Source: Saccharopolyspora phatthalungensis (GTDB lineage Bacteria; Actinomycetota; Actinomycetes; Mycobacteriales; Pseudonocardiaceae). From it: a stretch of 64,000 nt of DNA. Below are positions 57,214-64,000 of this stretch, in pieces. The DNA lies in contig NZ_JACHIW010000001.1 of NCBI RefSeq assembly GCF_014203395.1, positions 5,501,501-5,565,500 on the forward strand, written 5' to 3'. The notes beneath the pieces were generated by a model. That model saw nothing but the letters and a program-made list of their open reading frames with translations, made no database searches and had not been told where the DNA came from. A program made the position numbers and the translations under genes. Each line of letters begins with the position of its first letter. The first letter of the stretch is position 1.

Positions 57214-58095
57214 GTGAGCGACGGCAAGCAGTATTCGATCGGATTCGTCGGCGTCGGCCGGATGGGGGGCGCGATGGCGCGGAACCTGCGGGCGGCCGGG
57301 CACCGGGTGACCGTGTTCGACCCGAACCCACGCGCGGTCGAGCAGTGCACGAAGGCCGGGACGGCGGCGGCGCAGTCGGCGGCGGATGCGGTGGCGGACA
57401 AGGAGATCGTGTTCACCAGCGTGCCGATGCCGCACCACCTGCTCGACCTCTACAGCGGGGCGCGGTCGGTGACCGCGAAGCTCGCTGCCGGCGCGGTCTG
57501 CGTCGACGTGTCCACAATAGATCCGACGACGGCCCGCGCGGTCGCCGACGAGTTGGCCGGGCACGGGATCGAGTTCGTCGCCTGCCCGGTCGGAAAGGGT
57601 CCGGCCCAGGCCGAGGCCGGCACCATCCCGCTGTTCACCGGCGGACCGCGAGCGGTGGTGGACCGGCTGCGACCCGTCCTCGCCGCGATCGGCGAACCGG
57701 TGCACTACCTCGGTGCGGTCGAGGCCGCGACCATGTTCAAGCTGATCTCCAACCTGGTGGGGATGGCCAACCTTGCCGCGCTGGCCGAAGGCTTCCAGCT
57801 CGCGCAGCGGGCGGGAATCCCCGCCGATGCATTCGATGCGGCGTTGCGCGATACCGGCGCGCATTCGGCCCAGGTCGATATGCGGCTGGGCTTCCTGGCT
57901 GCCGACGACCACAGCAACCGCTTCGCGGTGGACCTGGCGGCCAAGGACCTGCGACTGGCGGTGGACGCGGCCGCCAGGTGGTCGCAGCCGATCCCGGTGA
58001 CCTCGCAGGCATTGCAGCAATTGGTCGCCGCTTCGGCGGCAGGCTGGGGCGGCGAGGACGTGACCGCCCTGGTCAAGGCCATCCGGCCGAAGTGA
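57214..58095 (+). CDS. HIBADH-family reductase, YihU-like (sulfolactaldehyde reductase candidate)
   Basis: This 293-aa beta-hydroxyacid dehydrogenase has GFVGVGRMGGAMARNL for NAD(P) binding, VDVSTIDPTT, the substrate loop CPVGKGPAQAEAGT, and KLISNLVGMANLAALAEG with the catalytic Lys. The loop has PVGK where YihU has PVSR, leaving a positive charge that could bind a sulfonate. It may interconvert sulfolactaldehyde and dihydroxypropanesulfonate; tartronate-semialdehyde reduction is the alternative. Last gene of the operon, followed by a terminator. Confidence 0.7.
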   Translation: MSDGKQYSIGFVGVGRMGGAMARNLRAAGHRVTVFDPNPRAVEQCTKAGTAAAQSAADAVADKEIVFTSVPMPHHLLDLYSGARSVTAKLAAGAVCVDVSTIDPTTARAVADELAGHGIEFVACPVGKGPAQAEAGTIPLFTGGPRAVVDRLRPVLAAIGEPVHYLGAVEAATMFKLISNLVGMANLAALAEGFQLAQRAGIPADAFDAALRDTGAHSAQVDMRLGFLAADDHSNRFAVDLAAKDLRLAVDAAARWSQPIPVTSQALQQLVAASAAGWGGEDVTALVKAIRPK

Positions 58096-58104
58096 CGGCG
58101 TCCC

Positions 58105-58138
58105 GGCCGGGCGGCTTGCACTGCGGAGCCGCCCGGCC
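58105..58138. terminator. Terminator closing the sulfonate operon
   Basis: GGCCGGGCGGCT (58105-58116) pairs perfectly with AGCCGCCCGGCC (58127-58138) around 10 nt, between convergent stops. Confidence 0.8.
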
Positions 58139-58144
58139 AGCGGG

Positions 58145-58861
58145 TCAGGACTGGCTTCCGGCGCGTTCTTCGAGCCGTTGCAGGGCGGTGGCGCGGGCCG
58201 CGTGCACGTGGCTCAGGGCGGCTTGCCTGGCCGCGTCGGGGTCGCCGGCGAGCAGGGCGTCGAGGATCCGCTGGTGGTCCTCGCGGGACTTTTCCACCCG
58301 GCCCGGCACCATCAACGTGGTCTGCATGCCTTCGTTCAGGATTCGCTGCAGGACGCCGAGCGTCTGCTGGAGGAACTTGTTGCCGGCGGCCTCCACGATC
58401 GCCAGGTGGAAGGCGGCGTCGAGCTCCTGGAGCCGGTCGAAGTCGCGCGGCACCTGATCGGCGACCTCCTTCATGGTCTTGAGCACGTCGGCGACTCGTT
58501 GCAGCGCCTCGGCATCCTGCCGTTCGGCGGCCCAGCCCGCCGCGGGGACCTCAAGCACCTCGCGCATCGCGAACAGCTCGCTGATCGAGTGGTGCCGGGT
58601 GGCCAGCGCCTCGCGGAGTTCGCGTGTGGTCTCGGGTTCGGCGATGAACACGCCGCGACCGTGCACCACCCGCACGACGCCACGGGCCTTGAGCGCGCCG
58701 ATCGCCTCGCGCACCGTCGGCCTGCTCACCCCGAGCAGTTCGGCGAACTCGCGCTCCGGTGGCAGCCGGTCGCCGGGGGAGAGGCGGCCCGAGTCGATGG
58801 CCTGCATGATCTGCTGCTCGACCCGGTTCGCGACCGAACCCGGCGACAACCGCTCCCACAT
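58145..58861 (-). CDS. FadR-subfamily GntR regulator
   Basis: This 238-aa repressor-type protein has an N-terminal winged helix (LPPEREFAELLGVSRPTVREAIGAL) and a C-terminal FCD ligand domain. Metal-binding residues lie in the helical core (Asp in LDAAFHLAIVEAAGN, His in HQRIL and HVHAA). It probably senses an organic or sulfonic acid. Palindromes with the GGTC/GACC core lie before its own gene and before suyA, arguing for control of the operon and itself. Confidence 0.88.
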   Translation of the reverse strand: MWERLSPGSVANRVEQQIMQAIDSGRLSPGDRLPPEREFAELLGVSRPTVREAIGALKARGVVRVVHGRGVFIAEPETTRELREALATRHHSISELFAMREVLEVPAAGWAAERQDAEALQRVADVLKTMKEVADQVPRDFDRLQELDAAFHLAIVEAAGNKFLQQTLGVLQRILNEGMQTTLMVPGRVEKSREDHQRILDALLAGDPDAARQAALSHVHAARATALQRLEERAGSQS

Positions 58862-58883
58862 TCTGCATCAACCTCCGAGACAA

Positions 58884-58904
58884 GTGGTCAGGTCTCCTGA
58901 CCAC
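58884..58904. promoter_or_regulatory. GntR autoregulatory operator
   Basis: GTGGTCAGG (58884-58892) and CCTGACCAC (58896-58904) are perfect arms around TCT, 23 bp upstream of the GntR start. The TGGTC/GACCA halves match FadR-type sites. Confidence 0.65.
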
Positions 58905-58913
58905 ACGCGGAGT

Positions 58914-59732
58914 CTACGCCGTTCCCTGTTTCCGCGGTTGGGCCCCTGCCGGGATTTGGCTCACGACCAGCCGGGTTTCGGCCGCGGTCAGCCGTTCGGC
59001 CACGGCGGTCGGCGGCTGTCGATCCGTGATCAACGCGTCGAGCCGGTCCAGCGAGCAAAGCAGAACCGGTGCCGACATCGCGAACTTGGTCTCGTCGACG
59101 AGCAGGACCACCTGGTCGGCGATGTCCATCAGGGCCAGTTTGGTGGGGCGTTCGATGTCGGAGGCGACGTAGACGCCGCGGTCGTCGACGGCAGCCGCGC
59201 CGAGAAAGAACGTGCGTACCCGCAGCCGGGCGGCGGCATCCACCGTCATCGGGCCGACGAATGCCTCGCTGACCGGGTAGAGATCGCCGCCGAGGCCCAC
59301 GACCCGAGTGCCGCCTTGCGCGAGAAAGTGCTGGATGACCGGGATCGAGTGGGTCACGACCGAGCCGGTGAACGACGCGGGCAGCGTCTCGGTGAGCGCG
59401 CAAACGGTGGTGCCGGCGTCCAGCGCGATGGTGTCCTGCGGGCCGATGAGGTCCGTTGCGGCCGTCGCGATGCGCTGCTTGGCCAGGGCGTTGGCCTGCG
59501 CGCGGCCGGAGAAGCCGACGGTGTCCTCGGGCGGCAGGTGTACGCCGCCGCGTACCACCGAGACCTCGCCCCTGTCCTCCAGTTTGCGCAGGTCGCGGCG
59601 GATCGTCATGTCCGAGACGCCGAGTCTTCCGGCCAGGTCGGCGATGGAGACGAATCGCTGTTCGCGCAGGGTCTCGACGATCCACCGGCGTCGGGCGGGC
59701 GCGGTGTCGTAGCGGAAGACGTCGTCGGTCAC
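58914..59732 (-). CDS. DeoR-family regulator
   Basis: This 272-aa regulator has an N-terminal HTH (VSIADLAGRLGVSDMTIRRDLRKLEDRG) and a DeoR effector domain with DAGTTVCALTE and VDETKF, which bind a phosphorylated sugar-like ligand. It is divergent from the isomerase-fold gene, with a 7-bp inverted repeat between them. Confidence 0.88.
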   Translation of the reverse strand: MTDDVFRYDTAPARRRWIVETLREQRFVSIADLAGRLGVSDMTIRRDLRKLEDRGEVSVVRGGVHLPPEDTVGFSGRAQANALAKQRIATAATDLIGPQDTIALDAGTTVCALTETLPASFTGSVVTHSIPVIQHFLAQGGTRVVGLGGDLYPVSEAFVGPMTVDAAARLRVRTFFLGAAAVDDRGVYVASDIERPTKLALMDIADQVVLLVDETKFAMSAPVLLCSLDRLDALITDRQPPTAVAERLTAAETRLVVSQIPAGAQPRKQGTA

Positions 59733-59752
59733 CTGTCTGATTTTACACAGAT

Positions 59753-59774
59753 AGATGTTGACTTTCGAACATCT
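59753..59774. promoter_or_regulatory. Putative DeoR operator
   Basis: AGATGTT (59753-59759) and AACATCT (59768-59774) are perfect arms with 8 nt between, in an AT-rich divergent promoter region. A further ATCTGTTGAC copy lies nearby. Confidence 0.5.
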
Positions 59775-59898
59775 GTCGTTTACATTTCCTCGCCATCTGT
59801 TGACCCGATCACGGGAGTTCCGATGTCACGCAATCCGTGCCACGCCTGCGAGGTCTGGCCGCGACGGTCGGCCGCGCGATGAGTGCGAGGTAGGGGCG

Positions 59899-61311
59899 AT
59901 GGCGACGAGGCCCCGGGTGGCGGTCATCCCCACCGCACGCGCGACCTTCGCCACCGACGCCGCCCGGGAACGGACGCACGCGGCCCGCGAACTGCTCGCC
60001 GAGCTGGGCGCGGATGTCGTCGGGCCGACCGAGCTGGTGCTGACACCGCAGGACGCCGAATCCGCAGCGGCGCACCTGGATCCCGCGCCCGATGTCGTGA
60101 TCAACGTGTGCGCGAGCTTTTCGGATGCCGGGCCAGCCCAGCGCCTGTACGGCGAGCTGGATCGGCCCGTGCTGCTGTGGGCGTTCCGCGAGCCCGGCCC
60201 GGTCGGCGACCGGTTGTGGCTGAATTCGCTGTGCGCCGCGAATCTTTTCGGCCACGCACTGGTCCGCGCCGGTGGGCGTGCGCGCTTGCTCTACGGCGAC
60301 CCCGATGAACAGGGCGTCCGCGAGGCGCTGGCCGGGGTGCTCGCGGGTTCGCCGCCGGACGCGCCGGAATTGCCTTCGGCGCAACGGGAACGCGCCGACC
60401 GGAACCAGGCGCGGCAGGCGCTGGCGACGCTGCGCGGCAGGCGGATCGGGCTGATCGGTGACGCTCCGCCCGGCTTCACCCCCTGCGAATACGACCAGGA
60501 GTTGGTCCGGCGGTTGTTCGGCATCGAGGTGGTGCAGCTGACCATCGACGAGGCGCTGACTGTCGCCAGGGCGGTCACCGAGGCTGAGCGCGACGAGGAG
60601 CTACGGACGGCCATCGCGGATCGGCCGACGCTTCGGCGGCTCGACCCGGCGCACGTCGAGCTCGCCGCGGCGGTGACCTCAGCCCTGCGGGCGTGGACCG
60701 CGCGGGAGGCTCTGGCCGGACTGGCCGTGCGCTGCTGGCCGGAGTTCCCGACCGAGTTGGGCGTGTGTCCCTGCTCGTCGCTGTCCCGGCTCGCCGATGC
60801 GGGAATCCCGACCGCGTGCGAGCGCGACGTCTACGGCGCGATCACCATGCTGCTGCTGGAGGCGCTTGGATCGGGAACGACCTACCTCGTCGACACCGTC
60901 GATCTCGACACCGAGCAGAACCTGGTGCGCGCCTGGCACTGCGGGTCCGCGGCGACCAGCCTCGCCGCCGATCCGCGGCGGGCCACCCAAAGCGTGCACT
61001 GCAACCGCAAGATCGGCGTAGTCGGCGACTTCCCGCTCAAGACCGGGCCGGTGATGCTGGCCCGGCTGGCCGAACAGCCGGGCGCACCGGGCGGGTTGCG
61101 GTTGCTGATCGCCTCCGGCGAATCGGTGCCCGAGCCGAACCGTTTCCAGGGCAACACCGCCGCGATCCGGCTCGACGCCGACGCCGAAACCTTCATGCAC
61201 GGGCTGGTGGCCGGCGGTTTTCCGCACCACACCGTGCTCGCCTGGACCGATGTCCGGCCGCGGCTGCGCACCGCCGCGGACCTGCTCGGGATTCCCGTAG
61301 TGGAGTGGTGA
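59899..61311 (+). CDS. L-fucose/L-arabinose-isomerase-fold protein
   Basis: This 470-aa protein has the fucose/arabinose isomerase layout: an N-terminal domain with VIPTARATFATDAAR, a middle domain, and a C-terminal domain with metal-ligand context CERDVYGAITMLLLEAL and DTVDLDTEQN. It probably isomerises an aldose/ketose or a modified sugar. Beside a DeoR regulator and a likely sulfonate operon, a sulfosugar isomerase can be proposed but not shown. AGGTAGGGG precedes the ATG. Confidence 0.68.
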   Translation: MATRPRVAVIPTARATFATDAARERTHAARELLAELGADVVGPTELVLTPQDAESAAAHLDPAPDVVINVCASFSDAGPAQRLYGELDRPVLLWAFREPGPVGDRLWLNSLCAANLFGHALVRAGGRARLLYGDPDEQGVREALAGVLAGSPPDAPELPSAQRERADRNQARQALATLRGRRIGLIGDAPPGFTPCEYDQELVRRLFGIEVVQLTIDEALTVARAVTEAERDEELRTAIADRPTLRRLDPAHVELAAAVTSALRAWTAREALAGLAVRCWPEFPTELGVCPCSSLSRLADAGIPTACERDVYGAITMLLLEALGSGTTYLVDTVDLDTEQNLVRAWHCGSAATSLAADPRRATQSVHCNRKIGVVGDFPLKTGPVMLARLAEQPGAPGGLRLLIASGESVPEPNRFQGNTAAIRLDADAETFMHGLVAGGFPHHTVLAWTDVRPRLRTAADLLGIPVVEW

Positions 61312-61547
61312 CCGGCGCAGCGCCCATCGCAGCAGCGCCCATCGCAAAGGGGCAACAATGGCGTAGGTGCGGGGATTCGCGGTACCTGCATTCTCACCAT
61401 GGCCTGCGTCGTCCTGGCCGGTCGGAAGTCCCGCGAAGGGCAGGTGACGACGATCTCGGCCTCGCGCGAGCGCGTTAAGTAGCTCTACTCAGGATCGGTG
61501 CGCGCGGTGCGTTATACGGTCGCTCGGGTTTAGGGAGGACCGACGAC

Positions 61548-62546
61548 ATGAACGCGCACTTGGCCGGAGTTGCCGTGCATCTGCCGGAACGGGAGGTCAG
61601 CACGACGGAGGTCGAACGGCGGATCGCGACGGAGAGCGCTGCGTTCCGGCCGCCCGCCGGGATCATCCAGCGACTGACCGGCATCGAGTCCCGGCACGTG
61701 CTCGGCGACGAGGAGCAGGCATCGGACCTGGCCGTGGCGGCGGCGCGCAAGCTGCTGGCCGAGACCGGCACCTCGGCCGAGGAGGTCGAGCTGTTGCTGT
61801 TCGCCTCGGCCAGCCAGGACATGGTCGAGCCCGCGACCGCGCACATCGTGGCCGCCAAGCTGGGACTGCGCTGTCCGGTGATGGATGTCAAGAACGCCTG
61901 CAACAGCGTGCTCAACGGCATCGAGGTCGCCGATGCGCTGATCACGGCCGGTCGGTACGGGCGGGTACTGCTGGTCAGCGGGGAGTTGCCGTCGCGGGCC
62001 ATCCGGTGGAACGTGCCTGACATCGGGGCGTTCCTGCGCTCGTTTCCCGGATACACGCTTTCCGACGCGGGTGCCGCGCTGCTGCTGACGGCGGGGCGAG
62101 CCGGGGTGCTCGGCAGCGGGTTCAGCGCCGACTCCTCCCAGTGGGACGTGGGCACCCTGCCGTGCGGGGGTTCGGCGCATCCACGTGATCCCGAGTACAG
62201 CTACTTCGCGATGGACGGCGGGCGGCTGAAGTCGGCCTTCCTGCGGTTGGGTACCGGCGTGCTGGACGAGACGCTGGACCGTCTCGGGCTCGGTTGGCAC
62301 GACTTCGCCGCCGTGTGCGTGCACCAGGTTTCGCTGCCGTACCTCCATGTTTTCGCCGAGCGGGCCGGGGTTCCGGCCGACAAGCTCGTGGTGACGATCC
62401 GGGAGCAAGGCAACGTGGCGTCGGCGAGCCTGCCGTTGCAGCTGGCCGTCGCGCAGCAGCTGGGGCGTTGCGGGCCGGGGGATCTGGTGGCGTTGGTGGG
62501 CTTGGCCGGCGGGGTCAGCCTCGGGATCGTGGTCATCCGGCTCTGA
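61548..62546 (+). CDS. Beta-ketoacyl synthase III-like enzyme
   Basis: This 332-aa thiolase-fold protein has KNACNSVLNGI (active-site Cys), CVHQVSLPYL (His) and EQGNVASASLPL (Asn), the KAS III triad. It begins with a FabH-like domain (RLTGIESRHVL). No partner fatty-acid genes adjoin, so it is likely a specialised condensing or acyltransferase enzyme. GGGAGG precedes the ATG. Confidence 0.82.
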   Translation: MNAHLAGVAVHLPEREVSTTEVERRIATESAAFRPPAGIIQRLTGIESRHVLGDEEQASDLAVAAARKLLAETGTSAEEVELLLFASASQDMVEPATAHIVAAKLGLRCPVMDVKNACNSVLNGIEVADALITAGRYGRVLLVSGELPSRAIRWNVPDIGAFLRSFPGYTLSDAGAALLLTAGRAGVLGSGFSADSSQWDVGTLPCGGSAHPRDPEYSYFAMDGGRLKSAFLRLGTGVLDETLDRLGLGWHDFAAVCVHQVSLPYLHVFAERAGVPADKLVVTIREQGNVASASLPLQLAVAQQLGRCGPGDLVALVGLAGGVSLGIVVIRL

Positions 62547-62853
62547 CCCGGCCGCAGGCGGTGGTGCCCGCCGACCGGCATCGCCGCGACGATGGAAGTG
62601 CTTGCCGCGCAACGGTTTTCAGGTTTCGGCCTGGTCGTCGTCGATCGAGGTGCCGCCGACTCCGCCCGGATCCAGCGCTGGCCGGCTCGACCACGGCAAC
62701 CACGCCAAACGACTGCGCAACCCGGGCGCTGCCGTGTTTTCGCTGTTCAGCGAGTTCCGGGGGCACGTGATCAAGCCAACGGCTCAACTGGCCGGAAGCC
62801 GCGTACCCTGGACCGGCAGCACCTGAGGTCAGAACGGGAAGCAGGGGAGTGCG
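62547..62853. other. Intergenic region, no clear gene
   Basis: About 300 bp. A 74-codon plus-strand frame (62602-62826) has no ribosome site or recognisable product; I do not call it. Confidence 0.5.
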
Positions 62854-63126
62854 GTGTTCTTAACAATCCTCGGTTGGATCGTGTTCGGCCTGATCGCCGG
62901 ATTCATTGCCCGAGCCATCGTCCCGGGCAAGGACGACATCGGCCTGATCAGGACGATCCTGCTCGGCATCGCGGGTTCGGTGGTGGGCGGATTCCTGTTC
63001 GGTCTGTTCACGGTCGGCATCCGGACCTTCCAGCCGGCGGGCTGGATCGGCTCGATCATCGGCGCGGTGATCGTCCTGGTCGTCTACAACCAGATCACCG
63101 GCCGCAAGCGGCGCCTGCGCCGCTGA
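62854..63126 (+). CDS. GlsB/YeaQ/YmgE-family small membrane protein
   Basis: This 90-aa protein has three hydrophobic helices and the family motifs GWIVFGLIAGFIARAIVPGKD and LLGIAGSVVGGFLFG, plus a basic tail. Transglycosylase-associated/stress-response membrane protein by family. The GTG has GGGGAG 4-5 nt upstream. Confidence 0.85.
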   Translation: MFLTILGWIVFGLIAGFIARAIVPGKDDIGLIRTILLGIAGSVVGGFLFGLFTVGIRTFQPAGWIGSIIGAVIVLVVYNQITGRKRRLRR

Positions 63127-63222
63127 CCACGGCCGTGAGCCCGCGGTTGTGCGCGGGGCCGTGAGTCATTTGGGCAGCCGTAGCTGCTCAAGAGACTCGC
63201 GGCCCCGTTCGCGTCTAGAGCA

Positions 63223-64000
63223 TCAGGGCTTGCGGCCGACCCCGGCCATGCCGGTGAACCTCTCGGGGTGCTCGCCGACATCGGTCGCGGCGGCGGGCCG
63301 CCACTGCGGAAGGTGCACGACACCCGGCTCCACCAGTTCGAATCCCTCGAAGAAGGACTTGATCGCGGCGCGAGGGCGCATGGTCAGCGGGGTGGACGTG
63401 CGCTCCCGGTAGAGGTTGGCGTGCGACGGTGCCACATCGGGCCGGCCCTCGTCAGTGGCGTGCGAGAGGATCAGGAAGCTGCCCGATGCGAGCGCGTCCC
63501 GGTACCGGCAGACGATCTTGTACGGCTGGGCCTCGTCGCCGACGAAGTGCAGTACCGCGACCATCATCAGGGCCACCGGCTGGCTGAGGTCTAGCAGCTC
63601 CGCGACCTCCGGGGCACCGAGCACCTGGTCCGGGTCCCGCAGGTCGGCGCGGACAATGGTGGCGTCCGGGTTGACCCGTAACAGGTTCTTGCTGTAGGCG
63701 ACCGCGACCGGGTCGGTGTCCACGTAGACCACGCGAGTGCCCGGCGCTTCCTGCTGGGCGACCTCGTGCACGTTGCCGACCGTGGGGATGCCCGAGCCGA
63801 GGTCGAGGAACTGGCGAATGCCCTGGCCGACGCAGTACTGCACGGCCCGGCGCAGGAAGCCCCGGTTGGCCTGCATGATCAGCGGCAGCTCCGGCCACAT
63901 CCGGATTGCGTCTTCGGCCATCTGCCGGTCGATCGCGAAGTTGTGGTCGCCGCCGAGATAATAGTCGTAGACCCGGGCCGCGTTGGGCTTGTCCAGGTCG
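63223..64000 (-). CDS. PF04672-type SAM-dependent methyltransferase (5' partial)
   Basis: The frame enters from the right edge with DKPNAARVYDYYLGGDHNF, the hallmark of the large actinomycete PF04672 methyltransferase family. It continues with FLDLGSGIPTVGNVHEVAQ (SAM binding) and VVYVDTDPVAVAY. The true start is beyond the window. These genes are multi-copy in actinomycetes and their substrates are mostly unknown. Confidence 0.85.
   Translation of the reverse strand, partial: DLDKPNAARVYDYYLGGDHNFAIDRQMAEDAIRMWPELPLIMQANRGFLRRAVQYCVGQGIRQFLDLGSGIPTVGNVHEVAQQEAPGTRVVYVDTDPVAVAYSKNLLRVNPDATIVRADLRDPDQVLGAPEVAELLDLSQPVALMMVAVLHFVGDEAQPYKIVCRYRDALASGSFLILSHATDEGRPDVAPSHANLYRERTSTPLTMRPRAAIKSFFEGFELVEPGVVHLPQWRPAAATDVGEHPERFTGMAGVGRKP

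Noticed and set aside
62602..62826. 74-codon plus-strand frame after the KAS III-like gene
   Set aside because: No ribosome site, no recognisable features, composition like intergenic sequence.

Overview
High GC, GTG/ATG starts with short spacers, ATGA/GTGA gene overlaps, RbpA, split Lnt/Ppm1 genes and a WhiJ-type HTH/DUF397 pair point to an actinomycete, most likely of the Pseudonocardiales (Saccharopolyspora-like). The species cannot be fixed from the sequence alone.

Layout. (1) 1-3586 is the right end of an integrative element: an FtsK-type translocase (start off-window), a 54-aa protein and a large serine integrase whose last codons and stop lie inside a tRNA-Leu(GAG) gene. (2) 3.7-13.9 kb is chromosomal: M20 peptidase, Xer-type recombinase, GDPD, UMF1-type MFS, RbpA with a sigma-R-like promoter, the Ppm1/Lnt lipoprotein and mannosyl-phospholipid pair, and small secreted or unknown proteins. 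(3) 14.0-22.5 kb holds narGHJI on the minus strand, a TDT-type transporter after narI, and a secreted EEP phosphoesterase-type protein. (4) 22.9-27.9 kb holds a membrane-anchored sulfite-oxidase-fold molybdoenzyme divergent from an SDR, GT2, DUF2064 and methyltransferase cluster. (5) 28.2-40.2 kb is mixed housekeeping and stress genes: TerC, DksA-like, GlxA, desaturase, CBS protein, SerA with a DUF1015 partner, an acyl-CoA-dehydrogenase-fold flavoprotein and an Acg-like nitroreductase.

(6) 40.8-50.3 kb is an accessory island. It has a DUF397 gene split by an IS5-family insertion, an HTH partner carrying a nonsense codon, a chain of small genes, and a radical-SAM gene (frameshifted) followed by a 43-aa Cys-containing peptide gene and an APH-type kinase, which together look like a RiPP locus. 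Next come a DddA-type (SCP1.201-like) deaminase with an overlapping Imm1-like immunity gene, a phage lysis set (GH25 endolysin, holin, small membrane protein) and an integrase fragment lacking its catalytic domain.

(7) 50.8-58.1 kb is a compact operon best explained as C3-sulfonate catabolism: SuyA/SuyB-like sulfo-lyase subunits, an aldehyde dehydrogenase, SlcC-like and ComC-like sulfolactate dehydrogenases, an MFS transporter (frameshifted) and a YihU-like reductase. A FadR-type GntR regulator and a DeoR regulator follow on the opposite strand, with matching palindromic operators. Aldarate or hydroxyacid catabolism is the main alternative. (8) 59.9-64 kb holds a fucose/arabinose-isomerase-fold enzyme, a KAS III-like enzyme, a GlsB-like membrane protein and a PF04672-type methyltransferase running off the window.

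Three genes have single disruptions of otherwise intact frames (radical SAM, MFS, HTH regulator). These could be real decay or assembly errors, and reads are needed to decide.
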